DNA of 48,672 nt from Candidatus Fermentibacterota bacterium (GCA_014728175.1 WJMA01000038.1:1-48672), one strand, 5' to 3'; positions 33,227 to 42,440 are shown, counted from the first letter of the stretch. Program-made: numbers and translations. Notes: generated by a model from the letters alone, not told the origin.

Positions 33227-34218
33227 CCGTCCGCAGGCTGGCGACACTGGTACTTCTGGCGGCGGCCTGCCACCAGCCGGTGGAGTACTCTACCACCGCT
33301 GCCAGCGGCGTCATCAAGCTCCGGGTCGTGGACAACACCGTGGCGGGGGAGGTCTCGGGAATCGACGACAGCCGGGCCCTGGCCTCGCTGGGCAGCGAGT
33401 CCTTCCTGGTCTGTACCGGGTCCGGACAGCTCCACCGCTTCAGCTCGCCGGACATGTCGCTGGATACCTCCTTCGCCATCGGACCCAGCAGCGGCTCCGG
33501 CTACGCCGACATCATCCTTCCCAAGCCGGGGGTGGCCTATGTGATCGGAGCTGCGGGGAGGATCCTCGAGGTGAACGTGGGAATGGGGGCGGTGGTAGAC
33601 GAGATCACCGTAGGCCCCCTGCCGGTGGGCCTTTGCGCCTCCCCCGTCAGCCAGCTCTTCTACGTGGTGGACGGCAGCGACGGCCGCATCCGGGAGGTTG
33701 ACTCCGCGGACAACACGGTTCTCAGGAGCACCGAACCCCTGGACGAACCGGCGGTGGAGGCCACGGTGGAATCCCACCAGGACCGCTACCTACTGGTGGC
33801 CTGCGCGGATGACGCCGGAAGCGTCTACGCCGTAGACCTGGCCACCTTCTACGTCTCGGACGCTGCGGAGCTAGGCAGCGTCTGCTCCGGCGCCCAGGCG
33901 TTCCCAGCGGAGTCCATATGGGCCGCCACCCACCCGAACTGGTACGGCAGTACCGGAAGCGTCTCCGTGTGTGCCAACTTCACCCAGCCCGATGTCATGG
34001 TCCTGCCCATCGCCGGCCATCCGGTGGACGTCTGCAGCGTGCCGGGGACCACCCTGTTCTACGTACTGAGCTACATGGGCGACGGAATCAGTGCGGTGAC
34101 CGCGGTGGACTTCATCACCGGCGGTAAGACCGACCCCATTCCGCTGGACGGTTTCCCCTGGGACATCACGTCCCATGCAAACGGGGAGTACGTTCTGGTA
34201 CTGACCTCGGAAATCTGA
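33220..34218 (+). CDS. YncE-type propeller lipoprotein paired with a TonB receptor
   Basis: A 332-residue lipoprotein starting at GTG 33220, which overlaps the TAG of the receptor by 7 bases and follows a GGGGTGAG RBS. The signal (RRLATLVLLAAAC) has a near-lipobox. Blades: SRALASLGSESFLVCTG, GYADIILPKPGVAYVIGAAG, PVGLCASPVSQLFYVVDGSD, HQDRYLLVACADDAGSVYAV, HPVDVCSVPGTTLFYVLSYM and a last WDITSHANGEYVLVLTSEI. It has the same order and architecture as the receptor/propeller pair under the B12 riboswitch. It is probably the surface partner that holds substrate for the receptor. The ligand is unknown. Confidence 0.75.
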   Translation: MVAVRRLATLVLLAAACHQPVEYSTTAASGVIKLRVVDNTVAGEVSGIDDSRALASLGSESFLVCTGSGQLHRFSSPDMSLDTSFAIGPSSGSGYADIILPKPGVAYVIGAAGRILEVNVGMGAVVDEITVGPLPVGLCASPVSQLFYVVDGSDGRIREVDSADNTVLRSTEPLDEPAVEATVESHQDRYLLVACADDAGSVYAVDLATFYVSDAAELGSVCSGAQAFPAESIWAATHPNWYGSTGSVSVCANFTQPDVMVLPIAGHPVDVCSVPGTTLFYVLSYMGDGISAVTAVDFITGGKTDPIPLDGFPWDITSHANGEYVLVLTSEI

Positions 34219-34224
34219 GAAGAT

Positions 34225-35268
34225 CTAGCGGGGGCGGTCGGGGGGGCGGGCGTCGAGGAGCTCGAAGGCTTCCTCGAGTACCGGGTCGATCCCCTGCGAG
34301 AAGTCGTCCTCGGTGGCCTCCACGTACAGGTCGGGAGGAACGCCCGCGCCCTGGATGGCCTCGGAGTCCGGCCTGAGTACCACCCGCACGGGGCAGAGCG
34401 CCTGCCTGTCTCCGGTCAGTTCGAAGGTGTCGGCGGGCCAGTTGCCCGCCCCCAGCGTGGTGTCTCCGATGACGGTCACCTGCGGAAGCTGGCCCATCAT
34501 GCAGGGGAAGGCCTCCGCCTGCCCGCGGTTGGCCCCTCCGGACAGGACCACCACCTCCCCTTGGTAGCGCCATGGCCTGGGGACCATCCAGAACGGCTCG
34601 GGATCGGTGAGGTCTTGGGTGCCGGCCCCCTGCCTCTCCCGCCAGAGGTAGCCCGCCCGCTGGACGTCGACGAACCGCCGGACGACCTTGTACACGGAGC
34701 TCTCCACCCCACCACCGCAGAGCCGGGCGTCGATTATCAGGCCGGGCTCGACGGGAACAGTCTGCAGGAGGTTGTCGAACAGGCTGACGTTCAGACCGGC
34801 GTCCCAGCTCTCGAAGACCACGTATCCGGCGGAGTCCTCCCCGGCCAGGCAGAAGCCCCAGATGCCCTCCTGCCTCCACTGGAAGTCCCACGGCTCCAGG
34901 TAGCCCAGCAGCAGATCAAGGTCGCAGTTCTGCTCCGCGGAAGGGTCGAAGGGCCTCAGCGTATCGCCCTGCGGGGAGATTAGGACGACGCTGGGGTCGG
35001 AAAGCTCCCCCAGGAGGTCGGACATGAGATACGTCATCCCCTCTTCGGAGGATACCGTGTCCGCCAGGGGCAGGTAGGACTGCAGCACGCCCTGCCAGTC
35101 CACGCCGCTTGTCCGGAAGCCAGCGTACTCCCCGTCGAACAGCTCCCACAGCAGCTCCAGCTCGGATGCGTAGGGGTTGGGGGGCTCCGTGGTGGCCGGG
35201 CTGTCAATGCAGCCGCACAGTATGAGGACGACTGGCAGAGCAAGTCTTATGCATACTGAGTATCTCAT
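34225..35268 (-). CDS. S41 (C-terminal processing protease-like) lipoprotein, catalytic Ser apparently lost
   Basis: A 347-residue lipoprotein (VVLILCGC lipobox). The N-terminal helical part (ELELLWELFDGEYAGF, MTYLMSDLLGELSDPSVVLI) and the C-terminal fold (PGLIIDARLCGGG, VVVLSGGANRGQAEAF, VTVIGDTTLGAGN and IDPVLEEAFELL) are those of S41/tricorn-core peptidases. In active members the segment after the strand reads S-A-x-E with serine as nucleophile; here it is RGQAEAF, with no serine. It may be a binding protein. I start at ATG 35268, in front of a good signal peptide. It is convergent with the propeller lipoprotein gene. Confidence 0.72.
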   Translation of the reverse strand: MRYSVCIRLALPVVLILCGCIDSPATTEPPNPYASELELLWELFDGEYAGFRTSGVDWQGVLQSYLPLADTVSSEEGMTYLMSDLLGELSDPSVVLISPQGDTLRPFDPSAEQNCDLDLLLGYLEPWDFQWRQEGIWGFCLAGEDSAGYVVFESWDAGLNVSLFDNLLQTVPVEPGLIIDARLCGGGVESSVYKVVRRFVDVQRAGYLWRERQGAGTQDLTDPEPFWMVPRPWRYQGEVVVLSGGANRGQAEAFPCMMGQLPQVTVIGDTTLGAGNWPADTFELTGDRQALCPVRVVLRPDSEAIQGAGVPPDLYVEATEDDFSQGIDPVLEEAFELLDARPPDRPR

Positions 35269-35494
35269 TGCATGGCCCACTTCATATCTTATCAGGCTTA
35301 TAGTCCACTACTTGTCGGCGGCTCAGAATCGCATCCAAGCTAGTCTCTGTCATTCCCTTAACCAAATCGGATACTAACCCGCTACTGAGTACAGGTCAAA
35401 TCTCCCCATTCGTCTCGTTTGCGTGCCCTTTCATTGATATGTCCAGAGCAGCAGAAATAGTTATAGTGCCAATATTCATTGGAAGGAAGCTCTC

Positions 35495-37957
35495 ATGGAA
35501 TCCCCACCAATAGCGATGCGGTTTCGCATGTTACTGTTGATGATGACTGCCCTTTATCCGGCTTCCGTTCCGGCAGGGTCCATGGAGGTGGGGGATACCG
35601 TGGACCTCCTGGTCCCCGACATCTCCTATGTTACCGAGGACCTTCAGACCCGTCAGTTCACCTGCCGGGCGGTGACCGAGCACGCCCTGTGGCTGGTCCA
35701 GGACACCAGCTTCATCGACCTGCCCGACACCACCATGGACCACCAGGTACTCTGGGGCAACCTGATCGACCAAGGGGAGTTGGACAGCATCACGGCCCAG
35801 TTCGAGGGGGCGGGAGTGGACGTATGGGGCACGGTTACCTCCGCACTGGGGCCCATGCCGGACACCCCCAACGACGACGACAGCATCTGGATCGCATTCG
35901 CCGATATAAGGGATTACTGGCCGCAGCCGGCGGGCCCCTCCACCAGGCTCCAGAGCTGGAGCTACGTCTGGCCCGAAGACTTCGATGGCAGCGGCGTCTC
36001 CGGCAATGATCATGACATCCTCTACGTAAACCTAGGGGTCTACAAGAACAGGGCCGGCGACGAATGGATGCAGATACGGGGCTCCATCCATACCTGGTCG
36101 GTCCCCATGGGGCTGGGGCAGCTCCTGAGGGTGGCCTGCAATCTCGAAGAGGAGCGATGGCTCTCCCGGGGGCTCGGCGTCTACGCACAGCACCTCTGCT
36201 ACGGGCTCACCTCAGCCTTCGGCGACCTGATAGGGATAGTCAACTACCTAAATCGCTTTACGACGGCCGGATCCATCGAGCTGACCCATTGGAGCTCCGG
36301 CCAAAGAGGAAGCGACTTCTGCGAGAACCTGGGGGCGGCTTTTCTGTGGCTGAAGTACGTCGAGCACCGTGAGGGAGCGGACGTCATATCGTCAATTGTG
36401 CAGTCACAAGATACGGGGATGGCGGGGATCGCTCAAGCCATCGATCCGACGATGCCGGACAGCGGTCTGCTTCCAGAGATAATCTACCCGCTCTACGAGG
36501 ACTGGCTGGTGGCCAACCTAATATCCCCTATCGCCGGAGACTACGAAGGCGGCATCTACCGCTACCCCTTCCTGGAAGGCACAGGTTACGAGTTGTCCTA
36601 CATCGGAAATCCCGCCAGCTTCGTCATGGAGTTCGACGACTATCCCATGGACACCTGGATCGCAGCCCCGCAGTACGGAATGGACGCGCCAGTGTTTGCC
36701 GCCCAGTACGTGGAGTTCACCGGGGGGTACAGCGGCAACGAGCAAGTATGGCTGAATTGCATGTACAATCAGAACAACGGCTCGGGCTTCAACCTGGATG
36801 CCCACTGGGCCGGATTCAGGGTTGTGCTGGCCGACTCCTCCACCGTGCGCTCGGTTGAGAAGACGGATCTGAACGAGCTCTACGCCGGCACCTTCGACCT
36901 CGCCGGCCAGGCCACCTACCTGGTCTTGTCCAACAACAATCCCGGCGGCACCCCGCTGCTGCGGTACACCGTAAGCCAGGACACCGCGTCCAGGGACCTC
37001 CTGTTGAGTGCGCTGCAGAACTCCCTGAACGCCGAGTACCTGCAGGTCTTCTCGTCGCTGTACAGGACCGACAGCAAGGCCCTCTACGGCTTCGACTGGG
37101 TCGGCCCGAAGCTGGAAGTCTCGCTGCTGGGCCCCGACGGAGAGCCCGACAGCACCAGGATCGTGGAGATGGACGGGTTCTGGGGCCCAATATGGAGCGG
37201 ACGGGTTCACGCCTGGAGTCCGGGAAGTTACCGAATGACCTGCTCGGGGTACGACAGCCTGGGCCTGCCCCACCAGTCCGAGAAGGAGTTCGCCGTGGCC
37301 TATGGAGGCTCTGGGGACCTGTCGCTCTCCGCCGCCGGGGCGCTGCTTCGGGTCCCGGGGGAGGAAGCGCCGCCGGGCGCCATGGTAACCCTGGTCCAGG
37401 TGGACGCCATGGGATCGCAGCCGACCGAGGGCGTCCCTCTGGGAAGCGAGGGCGGCTTCATGACGGAGATCGTGAGGGGGCCGGTGAGCGTCCCCCCGGT
37501 TGGCGGCACTCTCTCCTTTGAGTCTCCCTCCGGGGAGGCCGGCGTCTTCCGGCTGGGCGAGAGCGGCTGGGAGCGGTTGGACAGCTGGTGGCAGTCCGGC
37601 CGTATCTCCTGCATCGTCACAAACGGCGGGGTGTACGCCTGCGGCCGGGGGGCCGGGGTGAGCTCTCCGGAAGTTCCGGACAGGCTGGTGCTGGAGGCTC
37701 CCGCCCCCAATCCCTTCCGAACGGCCATGATCATTTCCTTCAGCCAGCCGAAGGAGAGTGCGGCAACGCTCCGTATCTACGACATGAGCGGAAGGATCAT
37801 CGTCACTCTGGAAGAGGGGGAAGCCGGACCGGGCCGGCGCAGCATACACTGGAACGGCCGCGACTGCTGGGGCAGCTCCGTACCCTGCGGCGTATACCTG
37901 TTCAGTTTGGAATCCGCGGGCCAGTCTCGGACGGGCAGGGTGGTTCGGATTGAGTAG
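35495..37957 (+). CDS. Secreted peptidase-like protein with T9SS-type C-terminal domain, likely inactive
   Basis: An 820-residue exported protein with a GGAAGGA RBS and signal peptide (about 9-28). The middle (residues about 125-260: IWIAFADIRDYW, GNDHDILYVNLGVYKN, then SIHTWSVPMGLGQLL and EEERWLSRGLGVYAQHL) follows the layout of M30/gluzincin-type secreted peptidases. In those the second block is HExxH and the third is E-x-W-x-N-E-G. Here HE and the glutamate are replaced, so it is probably not catalytic. A large beta region follows. The C-terminus (APAPNPFRTAMIISFSQ, LRIYDMSGRIIVTLEEG, GVYLFSLES) is a FlgD/T9SS-like domain for secretion and attachment. First gene of a three-gene operon. Confidence 0.62.
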   Translation: MESPPIAMRFRMLLLMMTALYPASVPAGSMEVGDTVDLLVPDISYVTEDLQTRQFTCRAVTEHALWLVQDTSFIDLPDTTMDHQVLWGNLIDQGELDSITAQFEGAGVDVWGTVTSALGPMPDTPNDDDSIWIAFADIRDYWPQPAGPSTRLQSWSYVWPEDFDGSGVSGNDHDILYVNLGVYKNRAGDEWMQIRGSIHTWSVPMGLGQLLRVACNLEEERWLSRGLGVYAQHLCYGLTSAFGDLIGIVNYLNRFTTAGSIELTHWSSGQRGSDFCENLGAAFLWLKYVEHREGADVISSIVQSQDTGMAGIAQAIDPTMPDSGLLPEIIYPLYEDWLVANLISPIAGDYEGGIYRYPFLEGTGYELSYIGNPASFVMEFDDYPMDTWIAAPQYGMDAPVFAAQYVEFTGGYSGNEQVWLNCMYNQNNGSGFNLDAHWAGFRVVLADSSTVRSVEKTDLNELYAGTFDLAGQATYLVLSNNNPGGTPLLRYTVSQDTASRDLLLSALQNSLNAEYLQVFSSLYRTDSKALYGFDWVGPKLEVSLLGPDGEPDSTRIVEMDGFWGPIWSGRVHAWSPGSYRMTCSGYDSLGLPHQSEKEFAVAYGGSGDLSLSAAGALLRVPGEEAPPGAMVTLVQVDAMGSQPTEGVPLGSEGGFMTEIVRGPVSVPPVGGTLSFESPSGEAGVFRLGESGWERLDSWWQSGRISCIVTNGGVYACGRGAGVSSPEVPDRLVLEAPAPNPFRTAMIISFSQPKESAATLRIYDMSGRIIVTLEEGEAGPGRRSIHWNGRDCWGSSVPCGVYLFSLESAGQSRTGRVVRIE

Positions 37958-38996
37958 CGGCCGAATGTCCCTCAAGGTCCTGATTTGCGCAGGGTTTGCG
38001 CTTGCAGTGAGCTGCGGGGGCAATCCGGTGGGAATGCCGGAGCCGGAGGGCTATGAGGGCTACATAGCCCTGGGCTGGCAGGCGCTGGCGGAGGGCAACG
38101 CCCAGGAGGCCTTCGACCTCTTCACAGCCGCCATCGAAACCGACGTTACCCGGGCCGAGGCCTACCTGGGGGCCGGAACCGCCTGCGGCTGGCTGGAGGA
38201 GAGGTGGGAGGAGGCCGACGGCTACCTCCTGATGGCCTTGCAGCGGGATCTGGGCCATTCCGCCGTCCACCTCCACCGGTCCGAGTACCAGGTCCAGGAT
38301 ACGATGTGGACGGTGTTCCGGTGCACAGACCCCGACCTGCCCCCCGACTCCCTGGAGGCCTGGCTGGCGATGACGGCCGACTCCGGCTACAAGTGGGTCA
38401 ACAGCCGCATATACGGCTACCTGGCTTCCGGCGGCTTCGATACGGACCTCAGCTTCCGATTCTCCCCGGCTGCCGAAGACCCGATCGCCTGTCTGGAGGT
38501 CTTCAACACCCAGGCCTGGGCCCCCTTCCCCTGCGACAGCGCGAGGGGAGACAGCATCTACTTCACCGCCCAGTACATGGGCTCAATCGGCTGGGTGTCT
38601 GTGGGGCAGTACGTCCGCTACAACTACGCCTCATTCGATGCCGGAGGGGATGCAGGGCAGATCACGCTGGACGCGCTGGCCGTCCGCACCGTCTTCGAGG
38701 ACCTTCGGGTTGAAGGGAACGACCCCCTGCTGGCCGCCGCCTGCGCCCAGGGCCTGCTGGGGCTGGCCCCGGCGTACATCTTCGGCGAGGGAGACCCCCA
38801 CCGGTCCGCCGCGATGTCCCTGAGCGCCGCCCAGGTGGCCGCGGGAGCGGCCTCCTGCGCCTTCGGGCAAAAGAGCTTCATCTACTCCTGGTTCCTCTGC
38901 CGGGAGGCGGGCTACGGGCACGGCCTAGACCCCGAGTCGGAGGGCTTCCTGTTCGCGCTGATGGAGCTGATCAGCATGATGCAGGGGCAGGAATGA
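37950..38996 (+). CDS. TPR-like lipoprotein
   Basis: A 348-residue lipoprotein. The start is TTG 37950 (AGGGTGG upstream, overlapping the previous stop) or ATG 37965. The signal and lipobox (ICAGFALAVSC) follow either one. Residues about 35-100 look like two to three TPR helices: GYIALGWQALAEGNAQEAFD, FTAAIETDVTRAEAYLGAGT and EADGYLLMALQRD. The remainder is not recognised and is partly helical (LLAAACAQGLLGLAP). It overlaps the next gene by ATGA. TPRs suggest a protein-interaction role for the operon of secreted proteins. Confidence 0.68.
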   Translation: MSSGRMSLKVLICAGFALAVSCGGNPVGMPEPEGYEGYIALGWQALAEGNAQEAFDLFTAAIETDVTRAEAYLGAGTACGWLEERWEEADGYLLMALQRDLGHSAVHLHRSEYQVQDTMWTVFRCTDPDLPPDSLEAWLAMTADSGYKWVNSRIYGYLASGGFDTDLSFRFSPAAEDPIACLEVFNTQAWAPFPCDSARGDSIYFTAQYMGSIGWVSVGQYVRYNYASFDAGGDAGQITLDALAVRTVFEDLRVEGNDPLLAAACAQGLLGLAPAYIFGEGDPHRSAAMSLSAAQVAAGAASCAFGQKSFIYSWFLCREAGYGHGLDPESEGFLFALMELISMMQGQE

Positions 38997-41203
38997 CTGT
39001 CCCGCTGCTGGTTCTGACGGCAGCACTGTCACTTCCACCTCGGTCCGATGGCTGTCACTTGCTCCCCGAGCTTCTCCCGCGGGGATCCGACTCCCGGCCC
39101 CCTCTGGCCGGAGCCTATCACTCGCAAGGGGACTTCTACTCCTACGTCATGAACTGCGTCTACGGCTACGCCGGCTCGGCAATGTACTGGCCCAAGGAGA
39201 ACGGCGCCGGCTACATCTGGTTCGGGTCGCCCTGGGCGTCGGCCTACGGAGAGGTCACTCCGGACGCGGAGGAGGCTCCCTACGTGAGCTGCGCCCACCA
39301 CTCCTGGGTCGGAGCCAACTCGTTCGAGTTCTGGCCCAGCGAGGGCTGGCCCCTGCTGAAGATGAGCCCCGGCGAGACGGCTCTGGAGGAGACCTACTGG
39401 TGCGCCGACGACTGGTACGAGGAGGTCAACGACGACCCCATGGGTGTTCAGGTCTACTCCCGCAACTACAGCTGGGGCACTTCCGGGTTCTCCCTCTTCC
39501 TGGCAACTGATCTCAGCGTCACCCACCACAACGACCACGGCAATCCGGGGGTGCCGCTGGATGCCTTCTGCTTTTCGGTGTTCGGCGACTGCAACGTGGC
39601 CTCCTCGGACCCTTCCGAGGAGTACAACATGGACGACCTGGTCTTCTACGACGGCCACGCTATCTGGTGCAACGATCCCGAGGCCACCTTCGAGTACCGC
39701 TTCGACGACGGGACAAAGGCCAGCGAGACCGACGGGTTCGTATACCAGCAGAACCCCCAGGCCGAGTGCACCGATCCGGAGGACAACATCTACTACCACT
39801 ACAACTACCCCGGCTCCGACGGGATCGTGGACGCAGACGTGAACTCCGACGGCGTCTCGGACCACTACACGGTTCTCTTCAAGGCCTCCGGTGGGGACAC
39901 CCTCTACCCCATGCACGAGGAGACCGGCCTGGAGCTGTTCAGCGAAGGAATGCCCGGCGAGTACTGGGTGCACACCGTGGGTGACACGTCCTACGCTGTG
40001 GTCCCCCGAAGCATGAGCTACATGTGGGACGGGGACCGCCCCACCTCCTCCCCCGACGACTCCGGGGAGCCGGTCTACAACCCGCCCTGCAACGGCTTCG
40101 TGGGCTGGCGTCTGATGGACTGCTGGGTCAAGAGAGCCGACGGCACCATCGAGAGGCCCATCGACGTGTTCGGCTGCCCCATACCGCTGTCGCACACCTG
40201 GTGGGACTACGGTCTCTACCCGGCGGAGGGCGACGACACAAAGTACCAGTACATCTGGGGCGACAACCACAGCGGAAGTGGACGTCACAGCGGGCCCGCA
40301 TACCTGGCCTCCTGGGTGGGTGATCCGGCGGCCCCCAACGCGTTCGTCCCCCAGAACCCGGGGCCCTTCCCCATCGTGCAGGACAACCCCCTGGCCCTGG
40401 GCGGACAGCCCTTCGACTTCACCTTTCTGTTGTCCATGGGTCCAGTGGACCTGGAGGACGGGGACACCCTGCGGGTGATCGGGGGCTGGGTCGTAGGCAG
40501 GGGGCTTGCGGACCTGAGGGTGCAGGCCGACAACATGCTGGACGCCTACCATCGCGGCGGCGGATGGGGGGTGCCCGAGGTACCTCCCGTGCCCACCTTC
40601 TTCTACGAGGCCTCCGACGGCTGCGTGGAGATGGTCTGGAGCGACGACGCCGAGGGCTATGAGCCCTTCGGCGGCTACCGGATCTACAGGTCTGTATTCG
40701 GCATCGGCGACTGGGAGCCCATAGCCGACCTCGACGCAGGGGCCAGCGGCTACAAGGACAGCACGGTGACCAGGGGGTACCCCTACTACTACGCGCTCTG
40801 CTCCGTGGACGCCGAGACCGGCATAGAGAGCGAGAGGACCAACTACAAGCAGACCCTCCAGGGGGAGCCGATACCGGTGACTCCCGGGTGGGCGGCCGAA
40901 TCCGACTGGCGGGACAACGTATCGGTGGTGCCCAACCCCTACCGGGGGTCGGCGGCGTGGGAGAGGGGCGGCCAGGACCGACTGGCCTTCACCGGCCTTC
41001 CCGCCATGTGCAACGTGCACATCTACACCCTCAGCGGCGATAGACTGATCACACTCGAACACCGCAGCGGCGGGGGCAACAGCGGAACCGAGTACTGGAA
41101 CCTCCGCAACAGCGAAGGCCGCGCCGTGGTCTCCGGCCTCTACGTGTACTGCGTGGAGTCCGAAGGCGACCAGGTGCTGGCCAAGTTCGCCGTCATCCGC
41201 TGA
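38993..41203 (+). CDS. Large secreted protein with C-terminal sorting domain
   Basis: A 736-residue exported protein (signal VPLLVLTAALSLPP). The long N-terminal part is rich in Trp, Tyr and Asp (YVMNCVYGYAGSAMYWPKEN, DGVSDHYTVLF, PCNGFVGWRLMDCWV) and resembles no family I can name. Near 545-640 is a fibronectin-III-like domain (VPPVPTFFYEASDGCVEMVW, GYRIYRSVFGIGDWEPIADL, YPYYYALCSVDAETG). The end (VVPNPYRGSAAWERG, FTGLPAMCNVHIYTLSGDRL, GLYVYCVESEG) is a T9SS/FlgD-like domain. ATGA overlap with the TPR lipoprotein shows translational coupling. A surface structural or binding role is likely. Confidence 0.7.
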   Translation: MTVPLLVLTAALSLPPRSDGCHLLPELLPRGSDSRPPLAGAYHSQGDFYSYVMNCVYGYAGSAMYWPKENGAGYIWFGSPWASAYGEVTPDAEEAPYVSCAHHSWVGANSFEFWPSEGWPLLKMSPGETALEETYWCADDWYEEVNDDPMGVQVYSRNYSWGTSGFSLFLATDLSVTHHNDHGNPGVPLDAFCFSVFGDCNVASSDPSEEYNMDDLVFYDGHAIWCNDPEATFEYRFDDGTKASETDGFVYQQNPQAECTDPEDNIYYHYNYPGSDGIVDADVNSDGVSDHYTVLFKASGGDTLYPMHEETGLELFSEGMPGEYWVHTVGDTSYAVVPRSMSYMWDGDRPTSSPDDSGEPVYNPPCNGFVGWRLMDCWVKRADGTIERPIDVFGCPIPLSHTWWDYGLYPAEGDDTKYQYIWGDNHSGSGRHSGPAYLASWVGDPAAPNAFVPQNPGPFPIVQDNPLALGGQPFDFTFLLSMGPVDLEDGDTLRVIGGWVVGRGLADLRVQADNMLDAYHRGGGWGVPEVPPVPTFFYEASDGCVEMVWSDDAEGYEPFGGYRIYRSVFGIGDWEPIADLDAGASGYKDSTVTRGYPYYYALCSVDAETGIESERTNYKQTLQGEPIPVTPGWAAESDWRDNVSVVPNPYRGSAAWERGGQDRLAFTGLPAMCNVHIYTLSGDRLITLEHRSGGGNSGTEYWNLRNSEGRAVVSGLYVYCVESEGDQVLAKFAVIR

Positions 41204-41249
41204 CCTGCCGGACCACGACCTCGTCATCTGCTCAGGTGAAAGGTCACCT

Positions 41250-41783
41250 CTACCCGGAATCCCAGGCTGGGATGACCTGCATGTAGAGGTGGGGCCTGCG
41301 GCGTGCCTCAGACTTCGATATCCCCTTCTGCCAGATCCGGAACCAGTCCGTCATCACCTCCAGGACCTCATCCCGCGGCAGGAGCTTTCCATCCTCGTCG
41401 CTGCACCAGCGGCAGTACTGCTCAACCGGGCCGCGGTTCTCCGGCTCCGAGAGCGATGAAATGCACGAGAGGCAGAACCACTCCCCCTGCAGGTCTGCAT
41501 GGCCGGGGCGCCGGGGCGCGTAACCCCCGGACTCCCTCGGGAAGCCCTACAGGGACCTGGCAAGTCCCCGGGAGGCCGGATCGTCCCCGCATAGCACGCC
41601 GAGGAGCAGCGAGGCCAGCCTGGGCACCTGCGGACCGCCAGCTCCGGCAGTACGGGATTCGACCAGCTCCAGTTTGGTGATCTCGGCGCTGACGGCCCTC
41701 TCCAGCTCGTCGGTTCTCGCTACGCCGATCTCCCGAAGCACAGCCCACGGCTCCTCATCGGTGCTCAGGGTAGAGATACGCAA
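41250..41783 (-). pseudogene. Broken gene with C-terminal zinc-ribbon-like domain
   Basis: From an ATG at 41783 a 78-codon frame (LSTDEEPWAVLREIGVARTD at its start) ends at TAG 41549-41547. The same frame is then open for 99 codons to 41250 and encodes a domain with two CxxC pairs: GEWFCLSCISSL and VEQYCRWCSDEDGKLL, followed by DEVLEVMTDWFRIWQKG. This resembles the small putative zinc-ribbon proteins whose second knuckle is followed by a D-G-x-F/L strand and helix. No start codon with RBS precedes the zinc ribbon. Read as a nonsense-interrupted gene, or two remnants; no function assigned. Confidence 0.4.
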
Positions 41784-42130
41784 GCCCGGTGGCAGGGGGG
41801 GTGCGGCAATTGGGCATCCCCACCGTGCTTGGCAGACTCATCCAGCAGGCATTGAATCAGGTGCTCCAGCCTGTGTTCGACCCCGGCTTCTCTGACAGCA
41901 GTTACGGCTTCCGGCCCGGCCGGAGTGCGCATGACGCAGTGCTCAAGGCACGGTCTTATGTGGCGTCCGGTCGTCGCTGGGTAGTCGATCTGGGCCTTGA
42001 GAAGTTCTTCGACCGTGTAAACCATGACATACTGATGTCACAGGTTGCGCGGAAGGTGCAGGACAAGCGAGTTCTGAAGCTCATCCGACTGTACCTTCAG
42101 GCGGGGACGATGTGCGGCGGGATAGTCTCC
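41766..42130 (+). pseudogene. Group II intron reverse transcriptase remnant
   Basis: The fragment keeps only the N-terminal third of the RT domain: GVRQLGIPTVLGRLIQQALN, SSYGFRPGRSAHDAVLKARS, RRWVVDLGLEKFFDRVNHDI, RKVQDKRVLKLIRLYL. The first catalytic aspartate of the D-L-E-K-F-F-D motif is changed to Gly (VVDLGLEKFFD), the YADD block and maturase are gone, and a poly-G slip breaks the frame upstream (KPGG reads in another frame). It ends abruptly against IS91-like sequence. No active intron. Confidence 0.82.
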
Positions 42131-42190
42131 CTTGGCCGGAACTTCGACATCACTGATCCGATGGAGTGGATAGCCCGGATCACCACCCAC
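42131..42190 (+). mobile_element. IS91-like transposase fragment (plus strand)
   Basis: Sixty bases encode LGRNFDITDPMEWIARITTH, matching GLGRNLEVTDPLEWIARITS in the remnant near 48.35 kb. This is the late conserved block of the Y2/IS91 (IS801-type) transposase. It is fused at both edges to other elements: group II intron RT before, IS21 end after. Confidence 0.7.
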
Positions 42191-42295
42191 AAAGGAGTAA
42201 GCCAAAAAGTGCACGTCTCAGAGCAAAGACGACCCTCTGTCACGTGCGGGAAAGTGGGTGGCCCCCAACTGCGGGAAAACGGATGTCAGTTGACA
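42191..42295 (+). repeat. IS21-type right end, copy 2
   Basis: Near-copy of 30496-30565, with CCAAAAAGT, TCTCAGAGCAAAG, ACCCTCTGTCACGTGCGGGA, AAGTGGG, a second GCGGGAAAA unit and the terminal TTGACA (42290-42295). The few bases before it resemble the end of istB, but the gene itself is gone. It inserts into, or was joined with, an IS91-like element. Confidence 0.68.
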
Positions 42296-42440
42296 ATTGT
42301 AGAGCACCGTGCCCGAGTCTTCTCCGAAGGTCATCCTCTCCAGCGAGAAGGGAGCCCGGGAATTGTACTCCGAAGGGATCCTTCGGGCATCGGGGTCTTC
42401 TGAGTGGATCACCGTGTCGCAGTGAACACTGAAGCCACTG
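42296..42440 (-). mobile_element. IS91-like transposase fragment (minus strand)
   Basis: On the minus strand this encodes GFSVHCDTVIHSEDPDARRI then YNSRAPFSLERMTFGEDSG and TVLY. That is the IS91-family middle block (F-x-V-H, then Y-x-x-R-A-P-x-S-L-E-x-M). The homologous FCEDSCTLLYRG follows the same order in the copy near 48.4 kb. It stops exactly at the IS21 terminus. No full element can be rebuilt from it. Bases 42441-42671 that follow show no recognisable gene. Confidence 0.65.

Noticed and set aside
8624-42130. Diversity-generating retroelement (RT plus FGE-type C-lectin protein)
   Set aside because: The RT fragment is of group II intron type, truncated and mutated at a catalytic Asp, lies 32 kb away, and I saw no template/variable repeat near the SUMF1 end.
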